DNA of 16,657 nt, taken from NCBI RefSeq assembly GCF_938030725.1, contig NZ_CALHIQ010000023.1, positions 1-16,657 on the forward strand. The letters are read 5' to 3'. The position numbers and the translations under genes were made by a program. Below, piece by piece: positions 7,002-15,036 of this stretch; position 1 is the stretch's first letter, and each line of letters opens with the position of its first letter. The stretch is from an uncultured Fretibacterium sp. (GTDB lineage Bacteria > Synergistota > Synergistia > Synergistales > Aminobacteriaceae). The notes beneath the pieces are model-generated. The model was not told the origin of the DNA, ran no database searches, and saw nothing but the letters and a program-made list of their open reading frames with translations.

Positions 7002-7018
7002 ATTAGATATATCATTAA
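7002..7018 (-). promoter_or_regulatory. Putative Cascade target (operator) upstream of the cas8b promoter
   Basis: The minus strand from 7015 down to 7002 reads ATGATATATCTAAT. The pseudo-spacer at 6957-6970 reads ATGATTTATCTCAT. They agree at 12 of 14 positions and differ only at 6 and 12, the guide bases that type I Cascade does not pair. Identity stops after position 14. The PAM-side triplet on that strand is TTA (7018-7016). The site ends 4 nt before the -35 box, so bound Cascade would block RNA polymerase. Whether TTA is an accepted PAM here is unknown. Confidence 0.5.
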
Positions 7019-7021
7019 TTA

Positions 7022-7050
7022 TTGACATTCTGATGCTGCCGCATTAGACT
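7022..7050 (+). promoter_or_regulatory. Promoter of the cas8b-cas2 operon
   Basis: A perfect TTGACA (7022-7027) is followed after 17 nt by TAGACT (7045-7050). The predicted start is near 7057, giving a 35-nt leader to the TTG start of cas8b with its AAGGAGGTG. It is the best promoter-like sequence in the cas region and should drive cas8b through cas2. Confidence 0.7.
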
Positions 7051-7091
7051 TGTTTTGAGGGGAATGAGCTTCAGTTCAAGGAGGTGTTGTT

Positions 7092-8681
7092 TTGGGTTTC
7101 GTTGACGCGCTGCATGCGCTGGGGCGGAGGGAATTGGAGCGGTCGGGGAGCGGGGAGTTCGCGGACGTCGACAGTTTTTGCCAGATGCCGATGGATTTGG
7201 TCGAATCCGACGACGAATCGGCACGGCGGCTGCCGGGAAAGGAGCTCCACGTTTGGCTGGACGTGCCGGATTCCAGAGCGGAGTGCCTCGATGTGAGGGG
7301 GATCCGAAAGATCGAGATTGCGGATTTCTGGGGCGGAGGGGGCGATGATCGGGCGAAGAAGCGCCGTTACCTCTATCGGGATCCTGTAAGCCCGGCTGCG
7401 ACGTGGCGCTATTCGCCGCTCTACAAGCTTGGTAAGGGGGTGGTTGACGGCCAAAAAGCCCTAGTGGGGAGTGGGAATTGGAGGGACGACAAGGATTCGC
7501 GATTCTTCAAACTCCACAAATCGACCTTGTGGGCCTTTGAGGAACAGGGCGTCTTCTCGCCGGGCAGCGTGGACCGCATTATGGACGCCCTTGTCGCGAG
7601 GGCAGGGCGGCTGGCTGAGCTCTGGTCGGACAAAAGGAGGTCCTATCTCCTGATTTTCGGCGCGTCCGACCCGGAACGCTTTTTCTACCCTGTGGATACC
7701 CCCGCCTTTCTTGCCCATTTTCGTTCCCGGCTTGCCGGTGTTTCCGGAGCGGAGCAAAAGCCTGCTAAAAATAAAAAAAACGAACAACAACGCAGTGTGC
7801 CCTGCGGAGTGTGTCATGAGCTGACTTCCGCGCCGGTCAATATGGACAAGGTCTTTGCCTTTGCGACGTTCGACAAGAAGAGCTTCCTGCCGGGGCTTGA
7901 GGACGGCGATGCCTCGAAGGCCAAGGTCTTTCCTCTCTGCGCCGACTGCTACCGTCTCCTCTCCGAGGGGCGCAACGTCATCGACGCGAAGTTTTTGGAC
8001 GCAAAGAGCGTCTATAACGTCAGGATCTATACGGTTCCCGAATTGTTGACGGGGAACGTCAATCAGAAGTATCTGGAACAAAAGACGAAGGACTTTCTCC
8101 AGACCGGGCTTCAGAACGCACCCTTTCTGGCCGAGCGCGTGCTGGAACAGGAGGACAGCCTGACGTATCATTTCGTGTTCTGGGAACAGAATCAGGCTCA
8201 GGAGAGGCTCCTGTTGATGGTGGAGGACGTGCCGCCCTCCAGGCTGCGCAGGCTGAACGATCTGTGGTGCCAAACGGTCTCCGCGACCGGACTGTTCGCC
8301 CCAAGGGGACGTTTTGCCCCAGAGGCGGACGAGGCAGGGGCGGATCCGAATGCCGCCACCTTGTATCAGGGTATTCGGATCATTTTTGGAACGCTGACGG
8401 CGCTGGCCGGAAAAAATGATGGAGATGCTGCAGTGCTGCGCGATTGGCTTTTGGGCCTGATCGGTCATCTTCTCGGTGGGGAGCGCGTCGATATCGAAAG
8501 GGTGAAGGGCGCTGTCGTGTCCCGCCTGCAAGGGTTGTGCGCGGATTCCGATTGGGTGGCACGATACAGCGCTGCGACGGCGCGGCGATGGAATGCCATC
8601 GTGGATTTTCTATACAGGGCCAACGAGAGCGTTTCGTCCGTTCCCGAAGGTGGGGAGCGGCAAATTGGGAAAAAGGGGTGA
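7092..8681 (+). CDS. cas8b: Cas8b (Csh1/TM1802-type) large subunit of Cascade
   Basis: Cas8b is the large subunit that recognises the PAM in the type I-B effector complex. The 529-residue product fits the TM1802/Csh1 group by its position between cas6 and cas7 and by a four-cysteine zinc-finger-like element, CGVC (C238, C241) and CADC (C283, C286), with a lysine-rich segment just before it (about 220-235). The TTG at 7092 is the start because AAGGAGGTG (7078-7086) lies 5 nt upstream. The protein ends before the helical C-terminal region usually found in Csh1, and that region appears as the next gene. The base composition is somewhat less GC-biased than in the tct-cit cluster. The family call is made from motifs and context, since Cas8 sequences are very divergent. 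Confidence 0.8.
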   Translation: MGFVDALHALGRRELERSGSGEFADVDSFCQMPMDLVESDDESARRLPGKELHVWLDVPDSRAECLDVRGIRKIEIADFWGGGGDDRAKKRRYLYRDPVSPAATWRYSPLYKLGKGVVDGQKALVGSGNWRDDKDSRFFKLHKSTLWAFEEQGVFSPGSVDRIMDALVARAGRLAELWSDKRRSYLLIFGASDPERFFYPVDTPAFLAHFRSRLAGVSGAEQKPAKNKKNEQQRSVPCGVCHELTSAPVNMDKVFAFATFDKKSFLPGLEDGDASKAKVFPLCADCYRLLSEGRNVIDAKFLDAKSVYNVRIYTVPELLTGNVNQKYLEQKTKDFLQTGLQNAPFLAERVLEQEDSLTYHFVFWEQNQAQERLLLMVEDVPPSRLRRLNDLWCQTVSATGLFAPRGRFAPEADEAGADPNAATLYQGIRIIFGTLTALAGKNDGDAAVLRDWLLGLIGHLLGGERVDIERVKGAVVSRLQGLCADSDWVARYSAATARRWNAIVDFLYRANESVSSVPEGGERQIGKKG

Positions 8682-8686
8682 GCGTC

Positions 8687-9130
8687 GTGCGTCTGGATTT
8701 TTTTGAGGATTTTCAGGACCCTTATCTTCAAAAACCGGAGGGCAGGGGAATTTTTCTCGCCGGTCTGGTCCTGGGGATGATCGCGCGCGGGCAGGTGGGG
8801 AAGGGAGGGGCCATCGATGCCTCTCCCATGTACAAGCAGCTGCACTTCGGACGGATGCAGCGACGGGATCTTCTGCGTCTGATGGCGCGTGTGCCGGAGT
8901 TGGGCAGGGTTTACAACATACCCTATGCAGGGATGATCGAGTCCCTCTGCGCCGAGGCGGGAAAGCTGCTGATGGAGGGGGAGCCACAAGAGCTTGGAGT
9001 GGAGGGAAACTTCGCCTTTTCCATCGCCTTTCTGAACGCACCGGACTATTTCTTCGGCAGGATTTTTAAGAAACAGGCGGAAGAAGAGGGCATGAGCCAG
9101 GATTTGGAATCGAGAGAGGAGGAAAATTAA
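8687..9130 (+). CDS. cas11: Cas11b-like small subunit, encoded as a separate gene
   Basis: This is a 147-residue protein rich in helices, with no hydrophobic export signal. The segments FLAGLVLGMIARGQ, PMYKQLHFGRMQRRDLLRLM and IPYAGMIESLCAEAGKLL, and the end NFAFSIAFLNAPDYF, resemble the C-terminal domain of Csh1-type Cas8b, the part that serves as the small subunit (Cas11) along the Cascade belly. In many I-B systems Cas11b is made from an internal start within cas8b. Here the domain is a gene of its own. The GTG at 8687 is favoured because AAAAGGGGTGAG lies just upstream. A GTG at 8678 overlapping the cas8b stop (GTGA) is possible and would add three residues. The function is inferred from resemblance and position. 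Confidence 0.62.
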   Translation: MRLDFFEDFQDPYLQKPEGRGIFLAGLVLGMIARGQVGKGGAIDASPMYKQLHFGRMQRRDLLRLMARVPELGRVYNIPYAGMIESLCAEAGKLLMEGEPQELGVEGNFAFSIAFLNAPDYFFGRIFKKQAEEEGMSQDLESREEEN

Positions 9131-9131
9131 A

Positions 9132-10040
9132 ATGTCGTTTGAGCAGCGCCGGGAGCTTCTGTTCGTTTACAGCGTTAAGGACGCCAACCCCAATGGGGAC
9201 CCGCTCAACGCGAATCATCCCCGTTTCGACGAGGACAGCGGCCAGGTTCTGGTTTCGGACGTCCGCGTCAAGAGGACGGTTCGGGACCAGTGGCTGAGGG
9301 AGGGACGGGATGTCTTCGTCGATGGGGAGACCAAAACCCTCAAGAGCCGCGTGGCGGAGCTGAAGGAAAAGCTGGGAGTGACAACGGGACAGGAAGCGTT
9401 GTCGCATTGTATCGACACGAGGCTTTTGGGCGTGACCTTCGCTTTGGGCAGCGAGTCCTTTGCCTGGACGGGGCCCGTGCAGTTCAAGTGGGGCCGTTCG
9501 CTTCACCGCGCTGCGGTCGAGACCGTTCAGGGGACGGCCGCCTTCGCCACCAAAGAGGGCAGTGAGCAGCGTTCCTTCCGGAGCGAGTACATTGTCCCGT
9601 TTGTCCTCATTGCGGATTATGCGATCACCAACCAGCACGCTTCCCTGACTACGGGTGCGACTGACGAGGATCTCGACGCCCTCTTCTCGGCTCTCTGGAA
9701 GGGGACGGCCAACCTGATCACCCGCAGCAAGGTGGGGCATATGCCGCGCTTTCTGCTGGAGGTGCGCTACGCAAAGGGCTTTGACGGCATCGTTGGGGCG
9801 ATGGACGAGAAGGTCAGGCTCCTGGGGGCGGACGGGCATATCCTGAGCGCCGACGAGCAGCTTGCCCTTCGTTCCTGCGACGAGGTGTTCCTCGACATCA
9901 CGGCTCTGTCCTCTGCCCTGAGCCGGGTCTCTCAGGATGTGGAACGGGTAAGGATCCTGCATGAAATGGATTTGAAGGTCAAGGGGCTTGAGGAATTGAA
10001 GGCCCTTCTTGGAGGGAAGCTGGCGCTGGAAGCGAGGTGA
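9132..10040 (+). CDS. cas7: Cas7 (Csh2 type) backbone subunit of Cascade
   Basis: Cas7 polymerises along the crRNA guide and forms the Cascade backbone. Its thumb causes the kink that flips out every sixth guide base. The 302-residue product has the Csh2 hallmarks: RELLFVYSVKDANPNGDP (residues 7-24) and VSDVRVKRTVRD (41-52), which contribute to RNA binding in the RRM-like core. The ATG at 9132 directly follows the stop of the small-subunit gene, with AGGAGG (9117-9122) as ribosome binding site. Its TGA (10038-10040) forms part of the ribosome binding site of cas5, so the two are coupled. Confidence 0.93.
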   Translation: MSFEQRRELLFVYSVKDANPNGDPLNANHPRFDEDSGQVLVSDVRVKRTVRDQWLREGRDVFVDGETKTLKSRVAELKEKLGVTTGQEALSHCIDTRLLGVTFALGSESFAWTGPVQFKWGRSLHRAAVETVQGTAAFATKEGSEQRSFRSEYIVPFVLIADYAITNQHASLTTGATDEDLDALFSALWKGTANLITRSKVGHMPRFLLEVRYAKGFDGIVGAMDEKVRLLGADGHILSADEQLALRSCDEVFLDITALSSALSRVSQDVERVRILHEMDLKVKGLEELKALLGGKLALEAR

Positions 10041-10047
10041 GCCCCAA

Positions 10048-10773
10048 ATGGCCGTCATGTTCGATTGTTCGTCCGACATGGCCCTGTTCCGCAAACCCTA
10101 CACGACAACCTCCTCGGTCTCCTTCGCGTTCCCACCGCCTTCGGCTATAGCGGGCCTTGTCTCCGCGATCGTCGGCCTGGACAACGGGGCTTCGGGAAAT
10201 GCTTCCCATGCGGACTACTGGAAGGAGCTTGCGGGAACTCGCGTCGCCGTCGCCCTTCTCAGGCAGACGCGTTGGCTGCGGGCAGCCGTAAACTTCTGGA
10301 ACGTCAAAAATCCGCAGACTACACCGCATATCCAGGTCAAGCATCAGTTCGTGGCTTCGCCCCGCTACCGCGTCTATGTTTCGGGCGGGATCGAGGATCG
10401 TTTGAAACATTATCTGGAGGAAGGACGTTTTGTCTACACGCCGTATCTTGGCGTGGCTTACGCCCTTGCGCAGATAGATTATATCGGTGCTTGTGACCCC
10501 CAGCCCATGGGCGAGGGGGAAGTGCGGGTCGATACGGTGGTCCCCTGGGCGGGGGAGGGAATGGAGCTTAATTTGGCCGAGTCGGGAGGGATATTCAGCG
10601 AACGGGTTCCCTTCAGGCTGACGACGGAGCGGGCACTGGCGGAAAGCGTCAAGGTCGTCTATTCTGCGGACGTGAACCGTCCGTTGTGCGTGCGCAAAAG
10701 GGGGGAGCTGCATGTCACGCGATGTGCCGCGCGAGGCGTGGAGGACATCGTTGCGTGGTTCCCTGAGTGGTGA
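10048..10773 (+). CDS. cas5: Cas5 (type I-B) subunit of Cascade
   Basis: Cas5 caps the 5' handle of the crRNA at the Cas8 end of Cascade. The product is 241 residues. The N-terminal block FRKPYTTTSSVSFAFPPPSA followed by IAGLVSAIVGL (about 14-44) is the typical Cas5 start: the first RRM strand, the PPPSAIAGL turn and the following helix. The ATG at 10048 is preceded by GAGGTGA (10034-10040). An in-frame ATG at 10057 is an alternative. The last 62 nt overlap cas3. No catalytic Cas6-like role is expected, as a separate cas6 is present. Confidence 0.88.
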   Translation: MAVMFDCSSDMALFRKPYTTTSSVSFAFPPPSAIAGLVSAIVGLDNGASGNASHADYWKELAGTRVAVALLRQTRWLRAAVNFWNVKNPQTTPHIQVKHQFVASPRYRVYVSGGIEDRLKHYLEEGRFVYTPYLGVAYALAQIDYIGACDPQPMGEGEVRVDTVVPWAGEGMELNLAESGGIFSERVPFRLTTERALAESVKVVYSADVNRPLCVRKRGELHVTRCAARGVEDIVAWFPEW

Positions 10774-13051
10774 CCTGAAGAGCCACCCTGGAAAGCGCCT
10801 GATCGACCATCTTCTAGGAACGGCGGATCTGGCCCGGCAGATCGTCGAGTTCCATGGGCTGGAAGATATCGCTTTCGACGTCGAGGCCGCAGCTCTGACC
10901 CATGATCCGGGAAAGGCCGATCCGGAGTTCCAGAAGTACCTCATGGGGAAGGGAAAGGGAGTGAACCACTCGCTCCCTTCCTCTTTCTTTACGTTTTCCC
11001 TGCAACAGGACAACGCGGAACCGTTTGACGCGTTCTTCAGCGTAGAGGCCGTGCGCCGGCATCACGCAAAAATTGAGGATTGGGGTGCGAGTTCCCCCTT
11101 TTGGGCAGGCTATCGCGCATCCTGGAAAAAGATTGGGGAGGATATGAGCGCTTTGCTTCCCCAATGGCCCTGTCCTCTGGACGAGCGCTGCTGGAAGAAA
11201 TTCATCTATGCCATCGACGACCGCTATCCCGATGACTACCCCTTCCCCGATTATTGGTTGAGGCTGCGCAGCGTCCTCTCGGTTCTGGTCGCCGGGGACC
11301 GTTTGGACGCCATCAACGTGAAGGCGATGAACCTTCAGTCCCTGCCCGATTTCACTCCCTATCCTTTTTCCAGCGTTGCCAAAGTGTCGGAGCGTAGGCG
11401 GGTAACGGATGCCTGGCGCTCGGAGGTCGCGGAAAGCTGCCTGCGCAGTGTCGCGGAGATTCGCTCTCCCGGCCTCTTCACCCTGACCCTGCCGACCGGG
11501 GCGGGCAAGACCAACATCGGGCTCAGGACGGCCCATACGCTGGCAAAAAATCTGGGATATTCCACGATTGTCTACGCCCTGCCCTTTATCAGCATCGTGG
11601 AACAGAACGCGGAGTTCGCCGAAAAGGTCTTTGGCGCCGAGTTCGTCCAGGAGGATCACAGCCTGATGCTCGCCGGACTGGACGATGGGGATGAGGCGGA
11701 GAATAATGAGGCGCCGGAGTACGACATCCCCGGAACGGGGGCAGGGGCGGACAGGACGATGGCTTGGCGGCGCTCGATGCGGCTCTTTCGGTATTGGGGG
11801 TCCCCGGTGATCGTTACGACGATGGTTCAGCTCTGGAACACGATCTTCAATCCCAAGGCCGGGGCGACGATCGACTTCCATCGGCTCCGCAACGCGGTCG
11901 TTCTGATGGATGAGCCCCAGGGCATCGACTGCCACCTCTGGCCGGAGCTGGGGAAGGTCCTATCGTTTATTCATGAGCGCTGGGGAACTGTCTTTATCCT
12001 GATGACGGCCACGCAGCCCAAGATTTTCGAGGGGACGGAGCTGGCTCCGTGCGTCCGTTTCCCCTTCAACCGGCATCGCTATCGTTTTGTCGAGGGGAAA
12101 CATCTTTTGAGCGATTTACCCGGGCTTTTAAGGGAACGCATCCCTGCGTTTTCGGAGTCGTCCGGGATGTTGGTGTTCAATACACGCGGTTCGGCCAGAG
12201 CGGCTTATGAGCTGCTTAAACCGCTTTTTGGCGATGCGCCGGTCTTCATGCTCAGCCGTTGGATGACCCCCAGGCATCGCCGTGAAACCCTGAAGGAGAT
12301 CAAGAGACTGGAGAGGAGCGGGGAACGACATTATCTCATCGCGACTCAGGTGGTTGAGGCCGGAGTTGACCTGGACTTTGAGTGGGTTTTTCGCGACCTT
12401 GCGCCTTTGGACAGCCTCGTTCAGGTGGCGGGGCGGTGCAATCGCAGCGGAGAGCGAGAGGACGGGTTTGTGCTGATCACGGCCTTGCAGAACGAGAACG
12501 GCCGTTCTTTTGCGGGGCCGATCTATGATGACGTGTTGATGGACCATACCCGCCTGTTGCTGGAGGAGTCGCCGGAATTTGACGAGCGGGACGTCCCGGA
12601 CATCGTGGCCCGTTATTACGAAAAAATTTCAAATTCCATCGAACCTAAAGCCTTATGGAAAAACATCGAAACTGGAAGCTGGGGCGATTACATCCCCTTG
12701 TTTAAGGAGATGGATTTCGACGTCCCCGTCTACGTCGATCACGATGGAGATTTGGACGACCTCCTGAATGAGTTGATGACCCTGGATAAGACGCTCGACA
12801 ACAGGGAGCGCTTGAAAGCCCTGAACAACCGTCTGCAGCAGTATGCGATCGGCGTCAGAAAGGACCTACTGAAGGGATGGATGGATCGAGTCGGAAATTT
12901 CGTCGGTGGCAGTTCTCAGAATCCCCTGGAACAGTATGGAGATTATTGTGTGATTCGGCGCTCTGGCATTGGTGCGGGGCCTGACAGCCCGTATCATCCT
13001 GTGGCTGGCTTTTCGCCTTGCGGCCGGGGCGCTGGATTGGACGATTGGTGA
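10712..13051 (+). CDS. cas3: Cas3 nuclease-helicase
   Basis: Cas3 is recruited by target-bound Cascade and unwinds and degrades the DNA. The product is 779 residues, a normal HD-helicase fusion. The HD nuclease has H33, the HD motif THDPGK (H64-D65), H86 in NHSLPSS and HH at 117-118. The SF2 helicase has Walker A PTGAGKT (about 261-267), DEPQ (400-403), MTATQPK, the motif V-like segment VVEAGVDLDFEW and motif VI QVAGRCNRSGE from residue 571. All catalytic motifs look intact. The ATG at 10712 follows AAAGGGGGGAG (10697-10707) closely, so the 62-nt overlap with cas5 appears real. TTG at 10751 is a shorter alternative. Confidence 0.95.
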   Translation: MSRDVPREAWRTSLRGSLSGDLKSHPGKRLIDHLLGTADLARQIVEFHGLEDIAFDVEAAALTHDPGKADPEFQKYLMGKGKGVNHSLPSSFFTFSLQQDNAEPFDAFFSVEAVRRHHAKIEDWGASSPFWAGYRASWKKIGEDMSALLPQWPCPLDERCWKKFIYAIDDRYPDDYPFPDYWLRLRSVLSVLVAGDRLDAINVKAMNLQSLPDFTPYPFSSVAKVSERRRVTDAWRSEVAESCLRSVAEIRSPGLFTLTLPTGAGKTNIGLRTAHTLAKNLGYSTIVYALPFISIVEQNAEFAEKVFGAEFVQEDHSLMLAGLDDGDEAENNEAPEYDIPGTGAGADRTMAWRRSMRLFRYWGSPVIVTTMVQLWNTIFNPKAGATIDFHRLRNAVVLMDEPQGIDCHLWPELGKVLSFIHERWGTVFILMTATQPKIFEGTELAPCVRFPFNRHRYRFVEGKHLLSDLPGLLRERIPAFSESSGMLVFNTRGSARAAYELLKPLFGDAPVFMLSRWMTPRHRRETLKEIKRLERSGERHYLIATQVVEAGVDLDFEWVFRDLAPLDSLVQVAGRCNRSGEREDGFVLITALQNENGRSFAGPIYDDVLMDHTRLLLEESPEFDERDVPDIVARYYEKISNSIEPKALWKNIETGSWGDYIPLFKEMDFDVPVYVDHDGDLDDLLNELMTLDKTLDNRERLKALNNRLQQYAIGVRKDLLKGWMDRVGNFVGGSSQNPLEQYGDYCVIRRSGIGAGPDSPYHPVAGFSPCGRGAGLDDW

Positions 13052-13060
13052 GAGGCGGCC

Positions 13061-13570
13061 ATGGTTTTCTCGGAAGATGCACGCATAGGAGGGACCCTGG
13101 TTTGGTACTGGAGTATCTGTGACCGGCAGGTCTGGCTCATGGCTCGAGGAATTGAACCGGAACCCAGGGATGAATTCCTCGCCCTGGGCCGCCTGATCGA
13201 TCAGAACAGCTACGCCCGCGAGCGGCATCAGGTGGCGTTCGAGGACAACAGGTTCGACTTCGTTCAGGGCACGGATGGAGATCTGGTGGTCTGTGAGGTG
13301 AAGAAGAGCAGCCGCGCGGAGCGGTCTGCGCGGTTGCAGCTTGCCCATTACCTCTACGATCTTCGAAAGGCCGGGATCGAGGCCAGAGGGGTTCTGATGT
13401 TTCCCACCGAGAAGAAGCGCGTCGAGGTGGCGCTGACGGACGAGCTCATGGCGGAGCTCGACGCCACCTATGACGAAATCGGGGCGCTCGTTCGGCAGGA
13501 CGCCCCGCCTGCAGCGGCGTCCTGCAAGTACTGCGGCAAGTGCGCCTATGCCGAGTATTGCTGGGGCTAA
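13061..13570 (+). CDS. cas4: Cas4 Fe-S nuclease of the adaptation module
   Basis: Cas4 trims prespacers and helps choose those with a proper PAM. The product is 169 residues. The RecB-like nuclease core is visible as D66 in RFDFV, E79-V80-K81 (ExK motif in CEVKK) and QLAHY (Q93, Y97). The four-cysteine iron-sulphur site is C20 near the N-terminus plus cysteines among C155, C158, C161 and C167 in CKYCGKCAYAEYC. It starts 9 nt after the cas3 stop with AGAGG as ribosome binding site and is followed 27 nt later by cas1. Confidence 0.93.
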   Translation: MVFSEDARIGGTLVWYWSICDRQVWLMARGIEPEPRDEFLALGRLIDQNSYARERHQVAFEDNRFDFVQGTDGDLVVCEVKKSSRAERSARLQLAHYLYDLRKAGIEARGVLMFPTEKKRVEVALTDELMAELDATYDEIGALVRQDAPPAAASCKYCGKCAYAEYCWG

Positions 13571-13597
13571 GTTGTCTTAAGAGGGAGGAGGGGCGAG

Positions 13598-14608
13598 ATG
13601 GGCAAGACCCTATATCTTTTGAGCTCCGGAGCGCTACGGCGCAAGGACAACACGCTGTTTGTGGAGAGGGCGGGCGAGCCGGGACAAAAACCGCGCTTCC
13701 TGCCCGTGGAAACGACGGACGAGATCATGGTGTTGGGTGACCTGGAGCTCAACAAGAGCCTTTTGGAGTTTTTGACCCAAAAACAGATCATCCTCCACTT
13801 TTTCAACTACCACGGCTATTACGCCGGGACCTACTACCCGCGCGAGCACATGAACTCAGGGGCTGTCATCCTGGCGCAGGCGGCGCACTACATGGATGGC
13901 GGCAAACGTCATGCTCTGGCCTCGGCCCTCATCGTCGGCGCGATTCAGAACATGCGCAAGGTGGTGGGATACTACCAGCGTCGGGCTTCGCTGGAGGTCC
14001 AGGACATTCTGGAGGACCTGGAGCGTTTCGAGGACCTGGCGCCACGGAGCGAGGACGTCCCCGGCCTGATGGGAATCGAGGGCAACGCCCGAAATCGGTA
14101 CTACCAATTCTTCGATCGACTGGTTCAGGATGAGGGCTTCAAGATGCTGGAACGGACCCGCCGTCCGCCGACCAACCGCATGAACGCGCTGATCAGCTTC
14201 CTGAACTCCATGTGCTACATTCTCGCGCTGTCGCAGATCTACAGGACGCACCTGGACCCGCGCATCGGCTTCCTGCACGAAACGAACTTTCGACGGTTCA
14301 GCCTGAATCTGGACCTTGCGGAGATATTCAAACCGATCCTCGTCGACCGCCTGATCTTTTCTCTGGTCAACAAGCGAGAGATTCAGGAAAAGCACTTTGA
14401 AAAGGAGACGGGCGGCGGCATCTACCTGAACGACCGGGGGCGCGAGGTCGTCTTGCGCGCCTGGGAGGCGCGGGTCAACGAGACGATCGAGCATCCGCGT
14501 TTGAAGCGCAACGTCAGCTATCGGGGTCTGGTGCGCATGGAGGCCTATAAGCTCCAGAAGCACATTCTGGGCGACACACCCTACGAGCCCTTTGTGAGCA
14601 GGTGGTGA
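13598..14608 (+). CDS. cas1: Cas1 integrase
   Basis: Cas1 is the integrase that, with Cas2, inserts new spacers at the leader end of the array. The product is 336 residues, typical of type I-B Cas1. The metal-binding residues are visible as E161 (GIEGNARNRYY), H227 (GFLHETN) and E242 (LDLAEIFKP). The ATG at 13598 follows GAGGGAGGAGGGG. The two leaders in this window share long stretches, including the 17 bases touching the first repeat, so this one enzyme could have served both arrays. Confidence 0.97.
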   Translation: MGKTLYLLSSGALRRKDNTLFVERAGEPGQKPRFLPVETTDEIMVLGDLELNKSLLEFLTQKQIILHFFNYHGYYAGTYYPREHMNSGAVILAQAAHYMDGGKRHALASALIVGAIQNMRKVVGYYQRRASLEVQDILEDLERFEDLAPRSEDVPGLMGIEGNARNRYYQFFDRLVQDEGFKMLERTRRPPTNRMNALISFLNSMCYILALSQIYRTHLDPRIGFLHETNFRRFSLNLDLAEIFKPILVDRLIFSLVNKREIQEKHFEKETGGGIYLNDRGREVVLRAWEARVNETIEHPRLKRNVSYRGLVRMEAYKLQKHILGDTPYEPFVSRW

Positions 14609-14609
14609 G

Positions 14610-14873
14610 GTGTTCGTCCTGATGTTCTATGACGTGGGGGAGAAGCGCGTCGGCAAGGTCCTGAAGACGGCGCGGCGCTACCTCACGTGGATTCAGAACT
14701 CGGTACTGGAGGGCGAATTGACGCCCGCTTCCATGGCCGCGCTGAAGATGGACGTACATAAGGTGCTGGACCTGCAATATGACAGCGTGCTATTCTACGT
14801 GTGGCGCACGGAGCGCTACATGTCGCGCGAGGTTCTTGGCGTGGAGCGGGGAGAGACGGACTTTTTGGTGTAG
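14610..14873 (+). CDS. cas2: Cas2
   Basis: Cas2 is the structural dimer that bridges two Cas1 dimers in the integration complex. The product is 87 residues, the normal length. It starts with MFVLMFYDVGEKRVGKVLK, where D8 is the conserved aspartate at the end of the first strand, and continues RRYLTWIQNSVLEGELT, the classic Cas2 segment. The GTG at 14610 begins 1 nt after the cas1 stop (the TGAGGTG junction). The in-frame ATG at 14622 would remove the first strand and is rejected. It is the last protein gene of the cas operon. Confidence 0.95.
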   Translation: MFVLMFYDVGEKRVGKVLKTARRYLTWIQNSVLEGELTPASMAALKMDVHKVLDLQYDSVLFYVWRTERYMSREVLGVERGETDFLV

Positions 14874-14928
14874 CAGGCGGCAACGGGTTGGGTGAACCGG
14901 AAAATCCAGCCCTTTTGAAGTCCTGCAA

Positions 14929-15036
14929 CGCAAATTGATAACTTCATAGCAGGTTCAAATTTCTGCGTCGCCCCTGATGGAAAAAGAGCAGGGGCCGGCG
15001 CAGATTGAGAAAGCGCTTGCTGTCTTGATGTAACGG
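14929..15036 (+). promoter_or_regulatory. Leader of CRISPR array A
   Basis: This is the noncoding sequence between cas2 and the first repeat. Its first 46 nt (14929-14974) recur at 15456-15501 with three differences. Its last 17 nt (CTGTCTTGATGTAACGG, 15020-15036) recur at 15637-15653 with two. The two copies mark the conserved leader parts that adaptation proteins are expected to need. A long hairpin (14963-15003) lies between them. A weak promoter TTGAGA (15005-15010), 18 nt, TGTAAC (15029-15034) could start transcription just inside repeat 1. The 55 nt from the cas2 stop to 14928 show nothing recognisable. Confidence 0.75.
14963..15003 (+). repeat. Leader A inverted repeat (hairpin)
   Basis: CTGCGTCGCCCCT (14963-14975) pairs with AGGGGCCGGCGCAG (14990-15003) with one bulged C and one G-T pair. 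The 14-nt loop contains AAAAA. No T run follows, so it is unlikely to be a terminator. The same hairpin, with a perfect stem, occurs in leader B. Confidence 0.7.

Noticed and set aside
6902..7091. A CreT-type toxin gene or small RNA toxin in the cas6-cas8b gap
   Set aside because: Only 20 nt lie between the cas6 stop and the repeat-like element, and the rest is taken by the promoter and 5' leader of cas8b. No small open frame with a ribosome binding site was seen.
14963..15003. Terminator at the end of the cas operon
   Set aside because: The stem is strong but is followed by ATTGAGAAAG, with no T run, and the same stem recurs in leader B away from any gene end.
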